A stretch of 64,000 bases of DNA from Jiangella sp. DSM 45060. Its GTDB lineage: Bacteria > Actinomycetota > Actinomycetes > Jiangellales > Jiangellaceae. Of the stretch, positions 27,071 to 37,200 are shown one piece after another. Under the pieces are notes generated by a model. It ran no database searches. It saw only the letters and a list, made by a program, of their open reading frames with translations, and was not told the origin of the DNA. The stretch covers positions 2,170,001 to 2,234,000 of the forward strand of contig NZ_LT629771.1 in the NCBI RefSeq assembly GCF_900105175.1, written 5' to 3'. The position numbers and the translations under genes are program-made. Position 1 is the stretch's first letter. Each line of letters starts with the position of its first letter.

Positions 27071-27493
27071 TCAGTGGCCGGCGGCGAAGTCGTACGCGAC
27101 CAGCCGGGCGAGGCAGTCGTTCCAGCCCTGGGCGTGGTTCGCGCTCTCGCCGGGGTCGGTGAACCGCTCGTGCGTGACGACGACGTCGGTGCCGCCGTCG
27201 GCGCCGGCCAGGAACTCGACCGTCACCAGCGTCTCCGCGTCCTCGCCGTCCCACCGCCAGGTGTGCACGAGCCGGGCCGGCGGCTCGACGGCCGCGAACT
27301 CGCCGCTGACGGCCATGCCGGCCGCGGCCGACGCGATGCGGAAGCGGCCGCCGACGCGCAGGTCGACGTCGCAGGTGGGGGCGAACGAGGCGGGCCAGTA
27401 CCAGCGCGCGAGCTCGGAGGGGTCGGTCCACGCCCGCCACACCCGCGCGGGCTCGGCCGGGACATGCCGCTTGAGCTGCAGCGTCAGGGGCAT
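27071..27493 (-). CDS. SRPBCC (AHSA1-like) domain protein
   Basis: A 140-residue START/SRPBCC-fold protein of the Aha1 C-terminal-like class. Typical signals are HVPAEPARVWRAWTDPSELARWYWP at the N-terminus, VGGRFRI in the middle and HAQGWNDCLARLVAYD at the end. Such proteins bind small hydrophobic ligands. Its start overlaps the ArsR stop by one base (TGATG), the frequent ArsR-SRPBCC pair in actinobacteria; the pair most likely senses and handles a small organic molecule that I cannot identify. Confidence 0.88.
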   Translation of the reverse strand: MPLTLQLKRHVPAEPARVWRAWTDPSELARWYWPASFAPTCDVDLRVGGRFRIASAAAGMAVSGEFAAVEPPARLVHTWRWDGEDAETLVTVEFLAGADGGTDVVVTHERFTDPGESANHAQGWNDCLARLVAYDFAAGH

Positions 27494-27816
27494 CACGACG
27501 GGTTCTCCTTCAGGTAGCCGGTGAGCGCGTCCAGCCGCTCGTCCCAGTAGGCGCCGTACTCGGCCAGCCAGGCGGCGGCGTCGCGCAGCGGCTGCGCAGT
27601 CAGCGTGCAGTACCGCCGCCGGCCCTGCTTCGCCGTCGCCACCAGGCCGGCCCGCTGGAGGACCGCGAGGTGCTTCGTCAGCGCGGGCAGGCTGGCCGCC
27701 AGGGGAGTGGCCAGCTCCGTCATCGTCGCAGGCCCGAGGCGTAGCCGTTCGACAACGGCGCGCCGCGTCGGGTCGGACAGCGCGGCGAAGACGACATCGA
27801 GGCGGGACGCGGACAT
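27493..27816 (-). CDS. ArsR-family transcriptional regulator
   Basis: A 107-residue winged-helix repressor: VFAALSDPTRRAVVERLRLG, then ELATPLAASLPALTKHLAVL (recognition helix) and LVATAKQGRRRYCTLTAQPL (wing). No metal-binding cysteine pair is present, so it is not an arsenic sensor. The ATG at 27816 was chosen because it begins right before the conserved domain; the longer open frame contains the operator dyad. It is divergent from the GntR operon. Confidence 0.88.
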   Translation of the reverse strand: MSASRLDVVFAALSDPTRRAVVERLRLGPATMTELATPLAASLPALTKHLAVLQRAGLVATAKQGRRRYCTLTAQPLRDAAAWLAEYGAYWDERLDALTGYLKENPS

Positions 27817-27831
27817 GGCCACGCACAATAC

Positions 27832-27847
27832 TTCACCGACTGGTGAA
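27832..27847. promoter_or_regulatory. ArsR operator candidate
   Basis: TTCACCGACTGGTGAA is a perfect six-base-arm dyad (TTCACC/GGTGAA, four-base centre) just upstream of the ArsR start, where an autorepressor would bind. Confidence 0.55.
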
Positions 27848-27863
27848 CCATCAACCCCCGCTT

Positions 27864-27914
27864 TTGCGTTCGCTGGTTCTGTGGTGCTACGGTTCATTAG
27901 TAAAGTAAGGAACC
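27864..27914 (+). promoter_or_regulatory. Promoter and operator of the YtrA-type operon
   Basis: TTGCGT (27864-27869) and TACGGT (27888-27893) with an 18-base spacer form a plausible promoter. It overlaps a 24-base imperfect dyad at 27891-27914 whose arms are GGTTC-N-TTA and TAA-N-GAACC. Overlap of the -10 with the dyad fits repression by the GntR protein encoded immediately downstream. Confidence 0.6.
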
Positions 27915-27934
27915 TAAGAACCGAGGGGGTGCGC

Positions 27935-28303
27935 ATGTTCGACGACCGGAGCCCGATCTACCACCAGATCGCGGAGTCCATCAAGAACGACATCCTCAGC
28001 GGCGAGTTGGGAGCTGACGAGCAGGTGATGTCCACCAACCAGTACGCGGCCTACTACCGCATCAACCCGGCGACGGCCGCCAAGGGCTTCCAGCAACTGG
28101 TGGACGAAGGCGTCCTCTACAAGCGGCGGGGGATCGGCATGTTCGTCAGCCCGCAGGCCCGCGACGCGCTGCTCTCGCAGCGGCGCGAGCGCTTCTTCGC
28201 CGACGTCGTCGAGCCGATGGTCGCCGAGGCCCGGGTCATCGGCATCCCGCTCGACGACGTCGTCGCCCGCATCCAGACGCTGAAGGGGCGTGAGTCGGCA
28301 TGA
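27935..28303 (+). CDS. GntR-family regulator, YtrA subfamily
   Basis: A 122-residue GntR regulator with the winged HTH (SPIYHQIAESIKNDILSGEL, MSTNQYAAYYRINPATAAKG, GVLYKRRGIGMFV) and only a short C-terminal helix region. That short tail defines the YtrA subfamily, which represses linked ABC transporters. The ATG at 27935 follows GAGGGGG. The stop overlaps the ABC ATPase start (ATGA). The dyad at 27891-27914 is its likely operator. Confidence 0.9.
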   Translation: MFDDRSPIYHQIAESIKNDILSGELGADEQVMSTNQYAAYYRINPATAAKGFQQLVDEGVLYKRRGIGMFVSPQARDALLSQRRERFFADVVEPMVAEARVIGIPLDDVVARIQTLKGRESA

Positions 28304-29178
28304 CGTTCGGCATCGACATCCAGAACCTCACCGTCCGCTACCCGGGCGTCACGGCGGTCGACGACCTCACACTGAAGCTCGAGGGCGGCAAGATCTACGG
28401 GCTGCTCGGCCGCAACGGGTCGGGCAAGACCACGCTGCTGTCGCTGATCGCCGCGTTCCGCCGGGTCACCGACGGCAGCATCCTCGTCGACGGCCGGGTG
28501 CCGTTCGAGAACGAGGAGCTGACGCAGGACATCTGCCTGGTCCGCGAGAGCGGCGACGTCGTCGTCGAGGGCGAGAGCGTGAAGGCCATCCTGCGCCGGG
28601 GCCGGCGGTTCCGGCCGCGCTGGGACGACGAACTCGCGCAGCGGCTGATCGACCTGTTCCAGGTGCCGGTGAACCGCGGCGTCACCAAGCTGTCGCGCGG
28701 GCAGCGCTCGGCGCTCGGCATCGCCGTCGGCCTCGCCTCGCGGGCGCCGCTGACCATGCTCGACGAGTCCTATCTCGGCCTCGACGCGCCGTCGCGGTAC
28801 GCGTTCTACGACGCGCTGCTCGAGGACTACATCGAGCACCCGCGCACGATCATCCTGTCGACACACCTCATCGAGGAGGTCTCGCGGCTGTTCGAGCAGG
28901 TCGTGATCATCGACCACGGCCGGCTCGTCGCCCACGACGACACCGAGACGCTGCGCATGCGCGGCGCCGCGGTCGTCGGCCCGGCCGCCGCCGTCGACGA
29001 CTTCACCACCGGCATGACGGTCCTCGGCGAGCAGCGGCTCGGCGGGACGAAGTCGGTCACCGTCTACGGCGAGATCCCCGCCGACGCGCGCGCCGTCGCC
29101 ACCGACTGGGGGCTGGAGCTGTCGCCCGTCGCGCTGCAGGACCTGTTCGTCCACCTCACGAAGGGAGACCCGGCATGA
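28300..29178 (+). CDS. ABC transporter ATP-binding protein (YtrB-like)
   Basis: A 292-residue ATPase. Walker A is GRNGSGKTTL, signature KLSRGQRSALGIA (LSRGQ instead of LSGGQ), Walker B LTMLDESYLGLD with Ser after the catalytic Glu, and H-loop LSTHLIEEVS. The long region after residue 210 is the regulatory C-terminal extension. It is translationally coupled on both sides, to the YtrA-type regulator and to the membrane protein. The system resembles ABC modules induced by cell-wall-active agents, but the substrate cannot be read. Confidence 0.9.
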   Translation: MTFGIDIQNLTVRYPGVTAVDDLTLKLEGGKIYGLLGRNGSGKTTLLSLIAAFRRVTDGSILVDGRVPFENEELTQDICLVRESGDVVVEGESVKAILRRGRRFRPRWDDELAQRLIDLFQVPVNRGVTKLSRGQRSALGIAVGLASRAPLTMLDESYLGLDAPSRYAFYDALLEDYIEHPRTIILSTHLIEEVSRLFEQVVIIDHGRLVAHDDTETLRMRGAAVVGPAAAVDDFTTGMTVLGEQRLGGTKSVTVYGEIPADARAVATDWGLELSPVALQDLFVHLTKGDPA

Positions 29179-29912
29179 GCGCCACGCTCACCTACCGCCG
29201 CGCGCGGTCCTCGTTCCTGGACCTCTCGACCGGCCTCGCCAAGAGCTTCGTGCTGTTCATCGCGATCGTCGCGGTCATCTTCGGGGCCGTCGCGGTGCTC
29301 GTCCAGGTCACCAACGGCATCGACGGTGGCGAGAGCATCTGGGAGAACTCCCAGTACGCCACGCGGTACTTCCCGCTCTCGATGGGCATCATGATCACCG
29401 CGGCCTACCTCCCGGTGGCCATCGCGTCCGGCGTCACGCGGCGCAGCTTCGGCTGGGCGGGCTCCGCCATCGTCATCGCGATGGCGCTCGTCATGGCGCT
29501 GCTCGAGGCGGCCGGCTACCTCGTCGAGTACGGCCTCTACCGGGCCGGCGGCACCACGCAGACGTTCACGACGCCGCATCTGTTCGACCACGGCTACCAG
29601 TTCTGGCTCGTCGTCCCCGAGGTGTGGATCGTCGTCGCCGCCAACGTGGCCGGCGGCTGGCTGATCGGCTCTGCCTACTACAAGTGGGGCTGGTTCTGGC
29701 CGACGATCGCGTTGCCGCTCCTGCTGCTGCCGCTGCTGGCCGTCGAGGCGATCATGTCGGTCGGCTGGGCCGGCGCGGCGATGGACGCCATGGGCGCCGG
29801 CCGGCTGCCCGACGGCGTCGCGGTGCTCGCCGCGCTCGCCGTCCTGGCCCTGACGCTCGCCGGCATCCAGCGCTTCGTCCGCACCATCGACCTCCGGCCG
29901 CAGAAGGCCTGA
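29175..29912 (+). CDS. ABC transporter membrane protein of the YtrA-type operon
   Basis: A 245-residue integral membrane protein with six hydrophobic segments, for example SFVLFIAIVAVIFGAVAVLV and WIVVAANVAGGWLIGSAYY. No permease domain is recognisable beyond a general ABC-2-like profile with a large extracytoplasmic loop (residues 108-130, containing Tyr/Thr-rich sequence). It overlaps the ATPase stop (ATGA) and is followed by a second ATPase three bases downstream, so the two transporter modules form one transcription unit. Confidence 0.82.
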   Translation: MSATLTYRRARSSFLDLSTGLAKSFVLFIAIVAVIFGAVAVLVQVTNGIDGGESIWENSQYATRYFPLSMGIMITAAYLPVAIASGVTRRSFGWAGSAIVIAMALVMALLEAAGYLVEYGLYRAGGTTQTFTTPHLFDHGYQFWLVVPEVWIVVAANVAGGWLIGSAYYKWGWFWPTIALPLLLLPLLAVEAIMSVGWAGAAMDAMGAGRLPDGVAVLAALAVLALTLAGIQRFVRTIDLRPQKA

Positions 29913-29915
29913 CCC

Positions 29916-30857
<942 letters not shown>

Positions 30858-30871
30858 GAGGAGTCACGACG

Positions 30872-31603
30872 ATGTCCACCCTGACCAAGATCATCACCGT
30901 CGAGTCCAAGCTGTTCCTCCGCGACACCACGTCCGCGGTCATGACGTTCGCGCTGCCGATCGGCCTGATGATCGTGTTCGGCTCCATCGGGCTGGGCGAG
31001 GACGACCCCGAGAACGGCATCACCAAGGCGTTCCTGCCGGTCATGGCGCTGGCGCTGTCGGCGGCCCTGCTCGGGCTGAGCGTCCTGCCGACGGTGCTCG
31101 CGACCTACCGCGAGAAGGGCATCCTGCGCCGGCTGTCGACGACGCCGGTGCACCCGGGCGACGTGCTGGCGGCGCAGCTTCTGGTCAACCTCGCCGCGCT
31201 GGTGGCGTCGGCGGTGATGGTGGTGCTGCTCGGCGCGCTCGCCTTCGACCTCGGCACGCCGTCGGACGTCGCCGGTTTCGTCGTCGCGTTCACGCTGACG
31301 GCGACGGCGCTCTTCGCGCTCGGGCTGCTGGTCGCGGCGCTGGCGCCGACCGGCAAGGCGGCCACGTCGATCGGCATGCTGCTGTTCTTCCCGAGCATGT
31401 TCTTCGCCGGCATCTGGACGCCGGGCGACCTCATGCCGTCGTGGGCCCGGCCGATCCGCGACGTGTCGCCGCTGGGCGCCGGCATGGAGGCGATGCAGGA
31501 CGCGTGGAACGGGTCCTGGCCCGGCGGGACGAACCTGCTGGCCCTGGTCGTCGTGACGGTCGTCGCCGGCGCGGTGGCGGCCCGGGTGTTCCGCTGGGAG
31601 TGA
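30872..31603 (+). CDS. ABC-2 type transporter permease
   Basis: A 243-residue protein with six membrane helices. It carries the ABC-2 hallmarks TYREKGILRRLSTTPVHPGD (coupling loop) and FFPSMFFAGIWTPGDLMPSW, and ends AARVFRWE. The ATG at 30872 follows GAGAGGAG. With the ATPase upstream it forms a DrrAB/NatAB-like exporter. The TGA at 31601-31603 abuts the stop of the convergent MocR gene, leaving no intergenic space. Confidence 0.9.
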   Translation: MSTLTKIITVESKLFLRDTTSAVMTFALPIGLMIVFGSIGLGEDDPENGITKAFLPVMALALSAALLGLSVLPTVLATYREKGILRRLSTTPVHPGDVLAAQLLVNLAALVASAVMVVLLGALAFDLGTPSDVAGFVVAFTLTATALFALGLLVAALAPTGKAATSIGMLLFFPSMFFAGIWTPGDLMPSWARPIRDVSPLGAGMEAMQDAWNGSWPGGTNLLALVVVTVVAGAVAARVFRWE

Positions 31604-33031
31604 CTACACCACCTCGGCCAGCTGGGGCGACCGGCCGGCCGGGAGCGCGGGGAGCGAGCGCGCGGTGTCCTCCAACAGGTGGACGCCGCGCGTGAGCTCG
31701 TCCACCCGGCCGGTGTAGGGGAGGCGCAGGAACCGCTCGAACGCGCCGTCGACGCCGAACTTCGGGCCGGCGATCAGGCTGACGCCGCGGGTGAGGCCGA
31801 ACAGGGCGAGCGCCGAGCTGATCGGCGCGCCCAGGCCCACCCACAGCGACGCGCCGCCGTCAGGCACCGGAACGTCCCAGTGCGGCAGCCGCTCGTGCAG
31901 CTCGCGCACCAGCACGTCGCGGTGGTGGCGCAGCTGCTCCGTGCGCCGCTGCACCAGCGCCGGGTAGTCGTCGAACACCTCGGCGGCGACCAGCTGTTCC
32001 AGCTCAGGCGTCCCGAGGTCGCCGGCCGCGCGGGCCGTGTGCAGCGCGCCCACGACGTCGTCGTCGGCCCTGATCCAGCCGATGCGCAGGCCGCCCCAGA
32101 CGCTCTTGCCGAGCGAGCCGATGCTGACGGTGCGGTGGCCCTCGGCGCGCGCGGCGAACGGGACGTCGGTCCAGCCGCGGTCGATGTCGAGGTCAGCCGT
32201 CGTCTCGTCGATGACCAGGACCGTGCCCGCGCGGCCCGCCTGCCGGACGACCTCGTCGCGTTGGGCCGGGGGCATGGAGGCGCCGGTGGGGTTCTGGAAG
32301 TCGGGGATCAGGTACGCGACCGCCGGCCGGACCCGCTCCAGCGCGTCGCGCAACCGGTCGCCGTCCCACCCGTCGGCCGTGACCGGGACGGTGACCAGCC
32401 GCCCGCCGCTCACCCTGAGCCCGTCGAGCGCGTGCGGGTACGTCGGCGACTCGACGAGGACGCGGTCGGCCTGGCGCACCAGCGTGCGCGCGACGAGCGC
32501 GATGGCGTGCTGGGCGCCGAGCGTGATCATCAGCTGCCCGGGGTGGGTCGGCAGGCCGCGGGCGCTGTAGTGGGCGGCGATGCGTTCGCGCAGCGACAGG
32601 CTGCCGACGAGGTCGAAGCCGCTCTTGCCGAGCACCTCCGGCAGCCGCTCGGTGGCCCGCTGGATGATCGTCTCCAACCCGCCGATGGCCGCCGGCGCCG
32701 CCCTCGCGAAGTCGACGACGGCCGGCTCGGGGAACCCGCCCTGCCCGCCGTGCGCGTGCGGCAGCGCGACCACGCTGCCGGAGCCGCGCTGGCTGACGAG
32801 GTGGCCGGTCTCCTTGAGCGCGCGGTACGCGGAGACGATGGTCGTGCGACTGCGCTCCAATTCGTCCGCCAGCTCCCGCTCGGCCGGCAGCCGCGTCCGC
32901 GTCGGGATGCGCCCGTCGATGATGAGCAGCCTGATGCGATCGGCCAGCGCGTGGTACGCACTCTGCCCGCCGGTGTCCCACTCGCCGAGCAGCGTCCGCA
33001 GGTCCTTCGGGCCGAGCCGCGCGCTGTTCAT
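31604..33031 (-). CDS. MocR-type GntR regulator with aminotransferase domain
   Basis: A 475-residue fusion of an N-terminal GntR HTH (ADRIRLLIIDGRIPTRTRLP, RSRTTIVSAYRALKETGHLV) and a fold-type I aminotransferase domain from about residue 115. The PLP lysine lies in SIGSLGKSVWGGLRIGW at about residue 309. MocR/PdxR regulators use PLP or a PLP adduct as effector and usually control the divergently transcribed neighbour. Here that neighbour is a small membrane protein at 33078. The ATG at 33031 was chosen; the longer frame passes through the operator region. Confidence 0.9.
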   Translation of the reverse strand: MNSARLGPKDLRTLLGEWDTGGQSAYHALADRIRLLIIDGRIPTRTRLPAERELADELERSRTTIVSAYRALKETGHLVSQRGSGSVVALPHAHGGQGGFPEPAVVDFARAAPAAIGGLETIIQRATERLPEVLGKSGFDLVGSLSLRERIAAHYSARGLPTHPGQLMITLGAQHAIALVARTLVRQADRVLVESPTYPHALDGLRVSGGRLVTVPVTADGWDGDRLRDALERVRPAVAYLIPDFQNPTGASMPPAQRDEVVRQAGRAGTVLVIDETTADLDIDRGWTDVPFAARAEGHRTVSIGSLGKSVWGGLRIGWIRADDDVVGALHTARAAGDLGTPELEQLVAAEVFDDYPALVQRRTEQLRHHRDVLVRELHERLPHWDVPVPDGGASLWVGLGAPISSALALFGLTRGVSLIAGPKFGVDGAFERFLRLPYTGRVDELTRGVHLLEDTARSLPALPAGRSPQLAEVV

Positions 33032-33077
33032 CAGTCCAGTGTTCCATGATTGGCATCTTGTTGGAAGGAGTGGACTG
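33032..33077. promoter_or_regulatory. Nested dyad operator between the MocR gene and a small membrane-protein gene
   Basis: CAGTCCA (33032-33038) pairs with TGGACTG (33071-33077), and inside these TTCCA (33042-33046) pairs with TGGAA (33062-33066). Both dyads share a centre near 33054. The intergenic gap is exactly the operator, so binding would control both divergent genes. MocR regulators bind such composite sites. Confidence 0.62.
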
Positions 33078-33257
33078 GTGTTGGCTGTTGATTGGTCCTG
33101 TTTCTTCTGCACTCCTCCGGAGTTGATCATGGTCGTCGTCGCGATGGTGTTGCTGCTGGCGTGGGCCCTCTCGGCCGCCCTCTGGGCCGCCCACCACGGC
33201 GACGTCCGCCCCCAACCCCTCAGCTCCGACTACGACAGCCGCCGGCCCCGGCCCTGA
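33078..33257 (+). CDS. Small single-pass membrane protein
   Basis: A 59-residue protein from the GTG at 33078, preceded by AAGGAG at good spacing. Cys-rich start (WSCFFCTPPE), a hydrophobic segment MVVVAMVLLLAWALSAALWA, then a polar tail (HHGDVRPQPL). An internal ATG at 33129 is an alternative start. It is divergent from the MocR regulator and shares its operator. Function unknown; coding is inferred from the ribosome-binding site and helix. Confidence 0.55.
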   Translation: MLAVDWSCFFCTPPELIMVVVAMVLLLAWALSAALWAAHHGDVRPQPLSSDYDSRRPRP

Positions 33258-33325
33258 TGTCCGGAGTGGTGTCCCGGAGGCGCTACACTGTTCACGCTCC
33301 GCCGCCCTCGTGGCCGGGGTAGCCA

Positions 33326-33399
33326 CGGGCTGTGGCGCAGCTTGGTAGCGCACCTGACTGGGGGTCAGGGGGTCGCAGGTTCAAATCCTGTCAGCCCGA
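33326..33399 (+). tRNA. tRNA-Pro (anticodon GGG)
   Basis: A 74-base cloverleaf without an encoded CCA. The acceptor arms CGGGCTG and CAGCCCG pair fully. The D arm GGCGCAGCTTGGTAGCGCA, anticodon stem CCTGA/TCAGG with loop CTGGGGG giving anticodon GGG, and T arm CGCAGGTTCAAATCCTGT are all regular. It is the left neighbour of an excisionase remnant, and tRNA-Pro genes are known attachment sites for actinomycete integrative elements such as pSAM2. Confidence 0.95.
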
Positions 33400-33582
33400 C
33401 AGAGAGGTCCTGGTAGCCGGCGGTTCCCAGAACCTTCCTGCCAGGTGTGATGTGAACCGCCCATCGAAAACCCATCACAAACCCCGCCGCTCGGCGGCGC
33501 TTCGTGGCGTCGTGCTCGGTTGCCGCGGGTCGGCTGTCGATGGCGCTGGTCGTCAGGGCCATCGGCCACGTACCTGGCCGGC

Positions 33583-33747
33583 ATGGACGACATCACGACG
33601 CCTGCGGGCCCGTGGGGCCTGGAACCACTCATCGACATCGAGGAGCTGGCCGAGTACCTCGGCGTCCCCGGCGCACCAACGGGAAGGGTCCGCAGGCGCA
33701 CCTGTTCGGGGATGGTGCGACCAGCGCGGCCGAATACCACTCTAGAC
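33583..33747 (+). pseudogene. Excisionase (HTH) remnant, truncated and frameshifted
   Basis: The frame from the ATG at 33583 reads MDDITTPAGPWGLEPLIDIE and then ELAEYLGVP, the start of an AlpA/MerR-like excisionase HTH. The following recognition helix (usually like VxTIYxWR) is missing. The sequence resumes in another frame as TNGKGPQAHLFG, the conserved wing of the same family, then stops being recognisable near 33740. This is an internal deletion plus frameshift. Its position 183 bases from tRNA-Pro suggests a scar of an integrative element whose integrase has gone. Confidence 0.7.
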
Positions 33748-33753
33748 CAGTAT
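33734..33753. promoter_or_regulatory. GntR/HutC (dre-like) operator, copy 1
   Basis: ATACCACTCTAGACCAGTAT. Its centre and right half, TCTAGACCAGT, match the DasR-responsive element (ACTGGTCTAGACCAGT). The outer ATAC/GTAT arms are symmetric. It is identical at 17 of 20 positions or so to copy 2 at 34113. No good promoter overlaps this copy; it may serve as an auxiliary site for looping. Confidence 0.65.
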
Positions 33754-33754
33754 A

Positions 33755-34090
33755 ACGCCCACCGTGCGCGACGGTGCTCGATCTGGGCCGGCGCAGGGGG
33801 CTGGTGCGCGACTCCGCCAGGCTCGACTCGCGCCGATGTCGGTGCGAAGGCGTCGATGTCGAGGCCGGCCGTCGGGTGATCGGATCGGCGTTCGATGGTG
33901 CGCCGGCGTGGTGATCGCGGCCGAGGGCTGTGCTCGTGGCCTCGGTGTTCGCCGCTCGAGCGCGCAGAGGCGCTCATGACCGGGCTCGGGAGGGCCCTCG
34001 GTGGTGCGCTCGATCCTGCGCGGCTCGAAGCTGGTGTCACTGCGAGGCGTCCCCGGCGGACGTGTCGGTGTGTCGGGGAGCGATGGAGTC
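33755..34090. other. Non-coding interval between the two operators
   Basis: About 335 bases with several open frames but none with a ribosome-binding site, codon bias or recognisable product. It joins the excisionase remnant to the glycosidase promoter and may be decayed mobile-element DNA. Confidence 0.4.
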
Positions 34091-34132
34091 TTGACAGCGG
34101 GACAGCCCGACAATACCGTCCTAGACCAGTAT
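34091..34132 (+). promoter_or_regulatory. Glycosidase operon promoter with overlapping dre-like operator (copy 2)
   Basis: A consensus -35 TTGACA (34091-34096), a 17-base spacer and TACCGT (34114-34119) form a strong promoter. The operator ATACCGTCCTAGACCAGTAT (34113-34132) covers the -10 and predicted start site, the classic repressor arrangement. The half CTAGACCAGT matches the DasR/HutC-type dre. A regulator of the GntR/HutC family sensing an amino-sugar phosphate is therefore likely. Confidence 0.75.
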
Positions 34133-34205
34133 TCTGCCTCGCCGGGTCGTCGGCGGTCTGCCGGGTCCGGCTCCGCTTGTGGTGACAGGAACGAGGTGAG
34201 CCCTG

Positions 34206-37200
34206 GTGTTCTCGATATCCCCCGTGCGTCGCGCAGCCGTAGTCGTGGTCGCCGGTCTGATGGCGACAGCGCTCGGAACCGTGGGTGCGGGCTGGGCGGT
34301 GACGCCGTCCGAGGGCGGCCGGCCCGAACACTCGGAGCCGGCCGGGCCGGCGGCGCCGCTGCTCGGCGGGGACGTGCGACCGCAGGCGTTGCCGTCGACG
34401 ACGCCGGCTGAGCGCGTCGAGGGCGCGCTGGCCCTCCCGGAGCACTACGCCGAACGGGTCGACCACGCGCTCGAGCAAGGGGACGATCACTGGGGGGAGC
34501 GTCTCCTCGACCTGCCGAACGGGCCCACGCTCGAGAACGTGAAACCGCTGCTGGTGCCGGCGAACCACGGTGGACCCACGGTTGCCGAGTCGCCGTGGTA
34601 CTACCTGCCGTTCACCTACCCGGCGCCCGATCCGCACGAGTGGAGCGCGCAGCGTGACTTCAGCCTGCACGTGGCCGACGGCAGCGAGCTGTTGAGCCAG
34701 TGGTCCGACGAGCGCGCGTCTCAGCGGGTGAGGTTCGCCGTCGGTCCCCAACGCGACGAGTTGTTCGGCGCGGCCGAGGCGCGGTCGGACGAGCCGGAAC
34801 TGCGAGACGGCTATCTCCCGATCCTCGTCAACCGCTACACGGACGCGCAGGGCGTCGCCTACGAGCGGGAGTCGTTCACCGCGACGCTGGAGCCCGGCGG
34901 GCCGTTGGTGAACCTGATCCGATTCACGGCTGACGCGTCCGGTGCCGACGCGGTGGACGGCCACCTGCGGGTCACCGTCGAGACCGCCGGTGTCGACGGC
35001 GCGGTCGCGCGCGATGGCCGGGTCACCGTCGGCGACGAGGTGATTCTCGCCCACAGCGGTGACGCGACCTGGGCGTCGCCGTGGCTCGATGTCGACCTGG
35101 ACCTGAGCGCCGGGCCGGCCAGCGTCTACCTGATCGTCGCCAACGAGCCGGCCGCTCTGCCCGGAGTGCAGGCCTCCCAGGCCGTCTTCGAGCAGACGCG
35201 TGAGCAGGTGAGCGAGTACTGGCACACGCTGCTCGAGTCAGGCTCCGAGATCGAGCTGCCCGAGTCCTACGCGGCCGACGCGATGCGCAACACCCTGCTC
35301 AACAACCTCGTGATGGGCTTCAACCTCACCGTGGGCAATTCCTACGAAGGCACCTCCGACGCCTTCGCCTTCGTCCCGGAGGTCGCCGCGACCGTCACCT
35401 CGCTGGGCGACTTCGGCTACGAGGATCGCTTCCGTGAGAACCTGGACGAGCTCATGGACCGCGGCCAGGGGAGCGCCTTCTTCACCACCTGGGAGCGCGG
35501 GATCAAGCTGCAGCTCGCGGCCAACCACTATCTGCAGACCAAGGACGGTTCGCTGATCGAGGAGCGGCTCGAGACCTTCGAGTCGTGGCTTGCCGAGTTC
35601 GCGAGCCAACGCGACGCCGATCCGCATGGACTGCTGGCCAAGGCGAGGTACGCCAGCGACATCCCCGAGCCCGTGTACGGCATCCACCACCAGTCCGAGG
35701 CCTGGCGAGGCATCCGCGACATGGGTGTGGCGTTGCGGCTCATGGGCAGAACCGCCGAGGCGGACGCCTTCACCCAGGAGGCCGACGAGCTGCAGGACGC
35801 CCTGGTGGACGCGATCGACCGGTCGAAGACCACGCTGCCGGACGGCTCGATCTTCGTCCCGATCGGGCTGCTGCACGACAGCCCGGAACAGCCGTATGAG
35901 CGGCTCACCGACACGACGCTGGGCAGCTACTGGAACCTGATCATGCCGTATGCGCTCGCCACCGGTGTCCTGCCGCCCGACGGCCCGACGGCGACCGGCC
36001 TGCGCGAGTATCTGAACCGGCACGGGTCGATGTTCCTCGGGATGGTCCGGTTCAACCTCGCCGGCGGCGACCCCGGCGTCTGCCACACCAAGGGCGCTCC
36101 GTGGTGGCCCTCCTCACCGGGATACAAGTCGACCGGGATCGACCAGCAGTACGGGTACTCGCTCGGGCGGTTCCTCGCCGACTCCGAGGACGCCGACCGC
36201 CTGGGCCTGAGCTTCTACGGCATGCTGGCGCACAACTTCACCCCGAACACGTTCGTCGCCGGTGAGGGCGCAACGCTGTCGCCGTGCCCGCAGCTGGGTG
36301 AGTACTACCGGTCGCAGTACTGGCCTCCCCTCTCGCCGAACAACGCGACCTACCTGAAGGCGCTGCGGCTGATGCTGGTGCGGGAGGACGTCGACGCGGC
36401 CGGCCTGCCGACCGAACTGCACATCGCCCCCGCGACGCCGCGCGAGTGGCTACGCGACGGCGAGCGCATCGCGGTGCGCGACCTGCCGTCGTCGTTCGGC
36501 CCGATCGCCTTCGAGGTGACGTCGAGCCTGGAGGACGGCTACGTGACCGCCCGGATCGAGCCGCCCGCCGTCGAGGAAGGGCGCGCGGCCGCCGCGGAGG
36601 TCACGGTGCATCTGCGTGCGCCGGCCGGCCATCGGCTCACGGGGGTGACGGTCGACGGCGAGCAGGTGCCGTTCGACGCCTCGTCGGAGTCGGTGCGGCT
36701 CGGCGCGGTCCGCGAGCCGGTGACGGTCGAGGCGAGTTACGAGGATGCGCCCGTCAGCTCTGACGCGTACGCCGCCGTGGCCACGGCCGACACCGAGCGC
36801 ACGCTGGTCGAACCCGGGGAGACGGTGGAGCTCGAGCTCGACGTCGAGACGTTGGGCCTGAACCAGGTCCGTGGCCTCGTGGACGTCGAGGTGCCGGCCG
36901 GGTGGACGGCGTCGCGGACCAAGCTGCGGTTCGACGTCGACAGCGCCGGTGAGCTCGCGTGGACGAGGCTGCCCCTCACGGTCACGGTGCCGCGTGACGC
37001 GGCATCGGGGAGCTACGAGCTGACCTTCGTCACCAAGCCCTACAGAGGTGCTGAACAGACCACCAGGGTCGACCTCCGCGTCGCCGTGCCGGCCGACGGC
37101 ACCTACGCCGACCTGGTGGAACAGGCCCAGCCGGTGGGCTTCTGGAGGTTCGACGAGACCGGCGCCGGCGAAGCCGTGGCGGACTCGTCGGGCTCCGGCA

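Noticed and set aside
33326..33399. Complete integrative element at tRNA-Pro
   Set aside because: No integrase, replication gene or second copy of the tRNA 3' end is visible in this window; only an excisionase remnant remains.
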